A stretch of 10,148 nt of DNA from Akkermansiaceae bacterium (GTDB taxonomy: Bacteria; Verrucomicrobiota; Verrucomicrobiia; Verrucomicrobiales; Akkermansiaceae). Position numbers and translations under genes: made by a program. The notes under the pieces were generated by a model that ran no database searches, was not told the DNA's origin, and saw only the letters and a program-made list of their open reading frames with translations. The stretch is taken from assembly GCA_028293225.1 (NCBI GenBank), contig JAQGPE010000040.1:1-10148 (forward strand), read 5' to 3'. Below, piece by piece: positions 5,394 to 10,148 of the stretch; position 1 is the stretch's first letter, and each line of letters starts with the position of its first letter.

Positions 5394-7851
5394 ACGACAG
5401 GCGCCGTGAGTACTGCTGGATCAGGCCCTGGTAGACGGGCGGCGCTTCCTCGGCGCTGGCGGCGGGATCGACCTTGCCGCTGAGCAGCGACTCGGTGATG
5501 ACGCGGGCTTTCGTGATGGCCTTGGCGGACTCGAAACCAGGCCGGAATTTCTTTCCGGTCAGACTGTTCGCGCTGCCGGCGGCCTGACCCTGGAGCTTGG
5601 CAGCCAGATCCATCTGAGCGGCAGCAGCGGCGGGATCGACTCCATTGGCGCCCTTCTTCAGGCGGGCGATCTCATCGCGGATGCGTTGGGATTCCGATTG
5701 AGCGGCGAGCTGTTCGCGCTGGGCTTCCGCGCGTTCCTCGTCGCTCAGGCCGCCTTCACCCTGCCCCTCGCCCTCGCCACCCTGGCCTTTGCCGCTTCCT
5801 TTCCCTTCGCCTTCACCCTTGCCCTCTCCCTCTTTCGCAAGCCCGTCCTTGCCGTCCTTGCCGTCCTTCTCGAGCTTCGCATTGAGCTCGTCCTGCTTGG
5901 CCTGGGCTTCGGCGAGTTCGGCCAGGGCCTTCTTGATCTTCTCCTCTTCGCTGGCCGGGTCGTCCTGAGCGGACTCTTTCTCATCCAGGGAATAGCTGAT
6001 CTTCGCCTCGCCTTCGCTTGGAGGCTTCTGCTTCATCATGCGGGCGGCGAGAGCCAGTGCTGAAACGACGCGGGCTTCCTGGTCGACAGCTTTCACATAG
6101 CCGCCGCCGGTCTGCTTGCCGATCGCGCCGAGCAACTTGGCGGCAGCAACCCCTTCCCGCTGCGCCTGCCGGAGCTGCGCGCCAACCAACATGTCATCGC
6201 CCTCGACCGCCTCGGCCATGTCGATCATATTCTGGTTGTTGGCGGTCTGGCGCTGGGTCAGGTCCTCCGGCGTCGTCGAACTGCGGCCAAGCGACAGCAT
6301 CAGCGTGTCGCGGTAGATCTTCTTCTCGATCGCCAGCGGGTTGATTTTCTTTTCCGCCGAGCCCCCTCCGCCGCCGCCGCCACCGGCGTTCGGATCGTCC
6401 GGCACCTCGATCATCAGCGGCTCGGCACTGCCGATGCCCGGACCGTCCAGGGTGTTGTTATCGACCGCCTGGGCAATCACCACGATGACATCGTGGGGCG
6501 CCGCCTTCAATGAACTGAGCGGGATCTCGACCTCGCTGTCGTGGCTCAGCTCGTTCGGCTTCACCGGGATCGCGACCTTGCGCTGATCCGGATCGCCGAC
6601 GCGATAATAGAGCACCCGCATGCCCGCGAGGCCCACATCGTCGCGGGCGTTGATCTTCATCTTGAAGCTGTCGGTGGGCGATTTCAGCTCCTTCTCATTG
6701 TGGGCCAGAATATCGACCACCGGCGGCTTGTCGGGCAGGACCAGGATCTGCTGGGACTCACCGATCGGGCGGAAGACGCCATCCTCTTCCGCGACCTCGA
6801 GGTGATAGCCCATCGAGCGCGGCAGCACGCCCAGCTTGGCCTTCCAGGCCAGCGGCTGGTCCTTGCTGTTGGAAAGGTTGATCGGGACCGGTTCATGATC
6901 GACGACGATGCGGACCTTGCTGGCCGGTTTGTCGAAATTCACCACATAGACCGTGCTACTGGCGCGCAGGATCGAGAAACTCGGCTGGGTCTCGGTGCGA
7001 ACCTTGGACCCCGCGTAGTCCGGAGGCGTGACCTGATGCGCGTAGCTGGCCGGCAGCGGCAAATTCCGAAGTACGACGGTCACCGGAGATGAAACGCCGT
7101 CCGGAGCGCAGCGGGCCGTCAATGTGATCGAGGACGAGACCCCCTTCTCAAAAATATACAGATAGCTGCCATCGGCGGCCACCGGCACCGTCAAAGGCGG
7201 CGCTCCGTTTTGCTCAAGCGTCAGGAACGGCGGAATCCGGCCATGAACAACGCCCTTCACCCGGAATTCCTCTCCTGCCAGCGGCGGCTGCTCAGGCCCC
7301 GTGAGCGTGAGGGTCGTGTAGGGCAGATCCTGCCAGGGCATCAGCACCCGGCGGAAAGGCAGATCTCCCTTTCCTGAAAATAGAACAGCCGCGGAGGCAG
7401 CCACCGCCAGGGTCCCGCCAACCTGCCACCACTTCGGCCACGGGTGCTTCGGCGTGGAAGCCAGAGCCAGCTTCGCCGCCTCCTCATGCAGGCGGCCGAG
7501 CAGCGCCTGCTCCTCCGGGCTGCCGCCGGTGGTCTTGGTAAGAGCCAGCGAGGTCGAGACCGCATAGCCATCCTTCATCCCGGCATGTTCATCCAGAATG
7601 CGGGCGATCTCCTGGTCACCGGGCGAATGCAGAGCCCGGCCCGCGGTGATCAGCAGGCGCAGGGCCGCCAGGGCGATGAGCCCCCAGATCACCCAGCGCC
7701 ATTCGCGGGCGAGCACCTGCGAGCTGTCCATGGCCACCCCGGCGACCAGAGGGGCCAACAAGAGGAGCAGACCGACCGCCAGCCATTTCACAAATGACGA
7801 GGTCCGGCGCAGCCTGCGTTGACGGGCGATTTTTTGGACAACGGCTTTCAT
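5383..7851 (-). CDS. DUF4175-like membrane protein with large periplasmic region
   Basis: An 822-aa protein. The start ATG overlaps the upstream stop as ATGA, with GAGG 6 nt upstream. After a basic N terminus (RQRRLRR) come membrane helices at about 22-42, 51-70 and 143-159, the middle loop (71-142) being cytoplasmic, so residues 160-822 should be periplasmic. Residues 180-480 are beta-rich, with repeated Ig-like modules (TLTLTGPEQPPLAGEEF; PPVVDILAHNEKELKSPTDSF). A run of eight glycines (490-497) separates them from a charged helical C-terminal part (500-815). That part contains a coiled-coil (about 635-662), a Gly/Glu/Lys low-complexity stretch (663-701) and a second helical segment (703-735). 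This layout matches DUF4175-family proteins encoded beside MoxR/DUF58/VWA genes; the molecular function of the family is not established. No catalytic motif is visible. It sits between two VWA proteins and may scaffold them (inference). Confidence 0.88.
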   Translation of the reverse strand: MKAVVQKIARQRRLRRTSSFVKWLAVGLLLLLAPLVAGVAMDSSQVLAREWRWVIWGLIALAALRLLITAGRALHSPGDQEIARILDEHAGMKDGYAVSTSLALTKTTGGSPEEQALLGRLHEEAAKLALASTPKHPWPKWWQVGGTLAVAASAAVLFSGKGDLPFRRVLMPWQDLPYTTLTLTGPEQPPLAGEEFRVKGVVHGRIPPFLTLEQNGAPPLTVPVAADGSYLYIFEKGVSSSITLTARCAPDGVSSPVTVVLRNLPLPASYAHQVTPPDYAGSKVRTETQPSFSILRASSTVYVVNFDKPASKVRIVVDHEPVPINLSNSKDQPLAWKAKLGVLPRSMGYHLEVAEEDGVFRPIGESQQILVLPDKPPVVDILAHNEKELKSPTDSFKMKINARDDVGLAGMRVLYYRVGDPDQRKVAIPVKPNELSHDSEVEIPLSSLKAAPHDVIVVIAQAVDNNTLDGPGIGSAEPLMIEVPDDPNAGGGGGGGGSAEKKINPLAIEKKIYRDTLMLSLGRSSTTPEDLTQRQTANNQNMIDMAEAVEGDDMLVGAQLRQAQREGVAAAKLLGAIGKQTGGGYVKAVDQEARVVSALALAARMMKQKPPSEGEAKISYSLDEKESAQDDPASEEEKIKKALAELAEAQAKQDELNAKLEKDGKDGKDGLAKEGEGKGEGEGKGSGKGQGGEGEGQGEGGLSDEERAEAQREQLAAQSESQRIRDEIARLKKGANGVDPAAAAAQMDLAAKLQGQAAGSANSLTGKKFRPGFESAKAITKARVITESLLSGKVDPAASAEEAPPVYQGLIQQYSRRLSYDQ
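5749..5865 (-). repeat. Gly/Glu/Lys-rich low-complexity coding segment
   Basis: Codons 663-701 of the DUF4175-like protein encode KDG-type triplets (the last two of three consecutive KDG copies), then alternating G with E, K, Q and S, ending in EGQGEGG. Nearly every second residue is Gly. The DNA shows the matching tandem gccgtcctt units on the plus strand. It is likely a flexible, highly charged linker between two helical segments. Confidence 0.8.
6361..6384 (-). repeat. Eight-glycine codon run
   Basis: Codons 490-497 of the DUF4175-like protein are eight consecutive glycines, mostly GGC with GGT, GGA and GGG mixed in. The mixture of synonymous codons argues for selection on the protein linker rather than pure slippage. 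It separates the beta-rich half from the helical half. Confidence 0.85.
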
Positions 7852-9893
7852 GGTTTGCCTCGGTAGGTGGCGATGACGGGTTCGGTGACGAGCAGGAGTG
7901 CGGCCAGAAAAAGGCAGATGCGCCAGGCCGTGCCGCCTTGCTCCTCGCGATCCCAGCGCACCACGGGGTCGCCGGATTGCTGGCGCAGGGACTCAAGGCG
8001 CTGGAGGGCGACGGGCTGGCTGAAGGATTCCAGCACCGACTCGGACGGTGGGAAATTGATCGCGATCCTGCCGATCGGGGTGCCGTCCTCGAGTTGGAGA
8101 TCCTCGATCCCCGGGCGATCGAAGCGGACCCCGCTGACGAGCCCATCCGAGTTCACCGGGAGCAGTTTACCATGGGCTTTCAGGGACCGGCCGGCATACG
8201 AGGCTCCCAGCTTCAAAGGAAAAACCTCTCCCGCCAGAACCGGTTCGTGATCGAAGCGCAGCGTGCCGTCGTCCAGCGCCCGGGCGGCCAGAAGGTGCAT
8301 GGCCGGGATGAAGAGCGGCGCCGAAGCGGCCCAGTCCCCCCACGAACGGTCGGCGGAGGTATTGACGAAATAGACCCGGCCCTTGCCCTGATGGTGCTCG
8401 GTGACAAAGGGCACGCCGTCGGCATAGCTGACCAGTGCGGTGGTGTCTCCCGCCAGCGTGAGGGCATGCCGCAGGCGCAGGGGCGCGCGCGCCATCTGGA
8501 GCTGCGAGGCGGGATCGAGCGGCGCCCACAGGCCGTCGTCCCCGGCTTCATCCAGAGCCGGGCTGGGGCATGGCTGCTTGCCGGCACCGATGACAACTCC
8601 AGCGGAAGCTTTGAACGAAACCGGATCCAATCCGGGGCCGCCGAAATAGATCACCGCACCGCCATTTTCCAGCACCCGGCCGATCACGGACCCCAGAGCA
8701 TCGGGCAGCTTGCCGGTGACCGGCACGATCAGCAGTTGAGGTCCTTTCTCCGCCAGCATCTTCTTCGCGCCGGCAGCCAGATCGGCGCTCGAAAGCAGCT
8801 TCGGCCGGTAGCGGGAGACGGGCGAGGCCTCTTCACCCTCCTCGGCAGGCTGCAAAGCACGGCGGATGTAGTAGGAAGCCTGCTCGTAGACGTGCGATGC
8901 CCCGTCGCTGTCCGGCGGCAATTCGCCCTGCGGCTCCCACAGCCACACCGGGATCGGCTCCTGGCCGCGGAAGGCATCGTAGGCCGTGTTGTCGATCGCG
9001 ATGGCATCGTCGTCCTTCGATTCGAGCGTCCGGGCCAGCCACTGGTCATTCTTGCCCGCATGGCTCATGCGCGCGGCGCCTTCGCCGGAGGCGACGGTGA
9101 GCTCGGTCGATTTGCCGTCCTGGACCAGGCTGAGTTTGCCGCCGGAGCCGTCGTTAAAGGAATAGACGCTCTGCGAGGACAGGCCGGCTTTGGCCGGAGT
9201 GACGGCCACGCCGCGGTTGGCGCTGTGGACTTCGCCAACCTTCACCAGGTCCATTTCGATCCCGGCGGGGACGCCGACCTCGTCGATGCCGCTGAAGGCG
9301 CTCTGCTGGAAATCGCTGAAGAGGTGGATGGCCTTCGGGTGGTCGTCCGGCATTTCACCGAGCAGGCGCTTGGCATCGCGGAGCGCGATCGAGAGACGGT
9401 TGGCGCCATAGCCGGGAGTGAGAGCTTTCACCTGCTCAAGGGCCTGGGCGGGCGACTTCCACTCCGGGGTGGTTCCATCGGAAGGTGAAAGGACCACCGC
9501 CACACGGGACGAGGCGTTCAGCTTTTGGAGAGATTGCAGCAGCTTTTCATGGGCGAGATTCCAACAGGTGGAGTCGCCGCTTTTCGCCTGCATGCTGCCT
9601 GAGACATCCACGACGAAGACTTCATATTTCCGCGAGGCGGCGGCCGGCATGCCAGGAATCAGCAGGCGCCCGAAGGCCAGGGCGAACAGCAGGAAGATCA
9701 GGGCGCGCAGCAACAACAATGGCAGGTCAACGATGCGCCGCGGACGCCGCGAGGTCTGGGGCGCGGCCCGCATCAGCCGCAGCGAACTCACTACCGCGCG
9801 CTTCTTCACCCGGCCGAGTCGCAGGTGAATCCACAGCGGGAAAGCGAGGGCCGCCGCGCCGGCCGCGAAGAGGAAAATGTTGGCGAGACTCAT
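7848..9893 (-). CDS. BatA-type membrane protein with VWA domain
   Basis: A 681-aa protein. Residues 1-80 are the BatA N-terminal module (PF07584-like): helix 4-23, a strongly basic cytoplasmic loop (RLGRVKKRA to RRPRR) and helix 57-79. The VWA domain follows at about 90-220, with MIDAS D96-V-S98-G-S100 and FSD at 192-194. Residues 220-310 are beta-rich and end in a D-x4-DN motif (296-302). Residues 311-540 look like a degenerate GATase1-like fold (QLLIVPVTGKLPDAL, GGAVIYFGGPG, GKGRVYFVNTSADRSWG at 503-519). A helix at about 657-675 anchors the C terminus, so most of the protein is periplasmic. The ATG lies 3 nt after the DUF58 stop, with only a weak ribosome site, suggesting translational coupling. 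In related operons MoxR, DUF58 and VWA proteins act together in envelope-linked chaperone or stress functions; the specific client is unknown here. Confidence 0.92.
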   Translation of the reverse strand: MSLANIFLFAAGAAALAFPLWIHLRLGRVKKRAVVSSLRLMRAAPQTSRRPRRIVDLPLLLLRALIFLLFALAFGRLLIPGMPAAASRKYEVFVVDVSGSMQAKSGDSTCWNLAHEKLLQSLQKLNASSRVAVVLSPSDGTTPEWKSPAQALEQVKALTPGYGANRLSIALRDAKRLLGEMPDDHPKAIHLFSDFQQSAFSGIDEVGVPAGIEMDLVKVGEVHSANRGVAVTPAKAGLSSQSVYSFNDGSGGKLSLVQDGKSTELTVASGEGAARMSHAGKNDQWLARTLESKDDDAIAIDNTAYDAFRGQEPIPVWLWEPQGELPPDSDGASHVYEQASYYIRRALQPAEEGEEASPVSRYRPKLLSSADLAAGAKKMLAEKGPQLLIVPVTGKLPDALGSVIGRVLENGGAVIYFGGPGLDPVSFKASAGVVIGAGKQPCPSPALDEAGDDGLWAPLDPASQLQMARAPLRLRHALTLAGDTTALVSYADGVPFVTEHHQGKGRVYFVNTSADRSWGDWAASAPLFIPAMHLLAARALDDGTLRFDHEPVLAGEVFPLKLGASYAGRSLKAHGKLLPVNSDGLVSGVRFDRPGIEDLQLEDGTPIGRIAINFPPSESVLESFSQPVALQRLESLRQQSGDPVVRWDREEQGGTAWRICLFLAALLLVTEPVIATYRGKP

Positions 9894-9896
9894 CGG

Positions 9897-10148
9897 TTAA
9901 AGCCGTTCGCGGACGGAGAGGTAGTGATGGAGGGGAAGGTCCAGCGGCTCGGCGGTATTGAGGCGGCAGTAGTGGGCCTGCTGGCCCAGACAGAGGTCTT
10001 CGATCTCGGTGAGAAAGGCCGCGAAGCGAGGCGCGTAGTCGCGCTTCAGGCTCGCGCCATCCACGATCATCTCCTCGCCGGTTTCGCTGTCGGTGAGCAG
10101 GACCTCGCCGGTGAAGGGCGGCTCGAACTCGTCCGGATGCAGGAGATG
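9897..10148 (-). CDS. DUF58 protein, C-terminal part (partial)
   Basis: The open frame enters from the right edge and ends at TAA (9899-9897), giving the last 83 codons. They contain FEPPFTGEVLLTDSETGEEM followed by a variable segment and DYAPRFAAFLTEIEDLCLGQ, then AHYCRLNTAEPLDLPLHHYL and a final VRERL. This is the hallmark end of DUF58 proteins: a D-x-E-T-G-E strand pair, then a helix, then the (D/H)Y-x-x-L-x-T-x-x-P-x-x-x-x-L-x-x-Y-L-x-x-R signature. DUF58 proteins are typically encoded directly after a MoxR AAA+ ATPase and before VWA genes, as seen here. The N-terminal membrane and VWA-like portion lies outside the window. Confidence 0.88.
   Translation of the reverse strand, partial: HLLHPDEFEPPFTGEVLLTDSETGEEMIVDGASLKRDYAPRFAAFLTEIEDLCLGQQAHYCRLNTAEPLDLPLHHYLSVRERL

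Noticed and set aside
5749..6384. Tandem DNA repeats as a CRISPR or regulatory array
   Set aside because: The repeats are in frame within one coding sequence and encode Gly-rich linkers. There are no spacer-like unique units of constant length.
7794..9488. 564-codon open frame on the plus strand
   Set aside because: It lies entirely opposite the BatA/VWA gene and the start of the DUF4175-like gene. Its translation is rich in Arg, Gly and His with no recognisable domain, as expected of a shadow frame in GC-rich DNA.

Overview
The window is dense, GC-rich bacterial DNA in which every supported gene lies on the minus strand, so transcription runs from the right end to the left. I infer a Verrucomicrobiota-like organism (PVC superphylum; a Luteolibacter/Haloferula-type relative would fit). 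The reasons are the pairing of a TIGR02999/PF07638-type sigma factor with a Hanks-type kinase typical of PVC bacteria and Acidobacteria, and the large BatA/VWA/DUF4175 membrane-protein operon. This is judged from protein character, not from a search.

Right part (10148 to 3048), an envelope operon of MoxR/Bat type. In transcription order it holds the C-terminal 83 codons of a DUF58 protein, a BatA-type membrane protein with a VWA domain (681 aa), a DUF4175-like membrane protein with a long periplasmic region and a Gly/Glu/Lys-rich segment (822 aa), and a second VWA protein carrying a glutamine-amidotransferase-like domain (up to 781 aa). Junctions are very tight: a 3-nt gap, a 4-nt ATGA overlap, and an 11-nt overlap or 22-nt gap depending on the start. 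A MoxR-type AAA+ ATPase gene would be expected just beyond the right edge. The two VWA proteins share the same order of motifs and the same predicted topology, so they look like diverged paralogues forming a membrane-anchored pair with metal-binding sites in the periplasm.

Left part (2971 to 207), a signalling pair. After a 76-nt gap comes an ECF-like sigma factor (189 aa, TTG start) that overlaps by 4 nt a transmembrane Ser/Thr kinase (732 aa) with a complete catalytic core and a helical, probably periplasmic C-terminal region. The sigma factor has Thr50 within a Q-A-T-A stretch where ordinary ECF factors have the acidic DAED motif. That suggests a kinase-switched sigma factor like the Vibrio EcfP/PknT pair. 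The 76-nt gap carries a GGAAC element, a 9-bp tandem repeat and a 6-bp inverted repeat abutting the start codon.

Left edge: after a 157-bp gap with no convincing gene, the first 16 codons of another minus-strand gene encode a signal-peptide-like N terminus, so the next product is probably exported. I see no rRNA, tRNA, CRISPR array, insertion sequence or phage gene. The most testable ideas are phospho-control of the sigma factor, the regulatory architecture of the 76-nt gap, and the paralogous VWA pair flanking a DUF4175-like protein.
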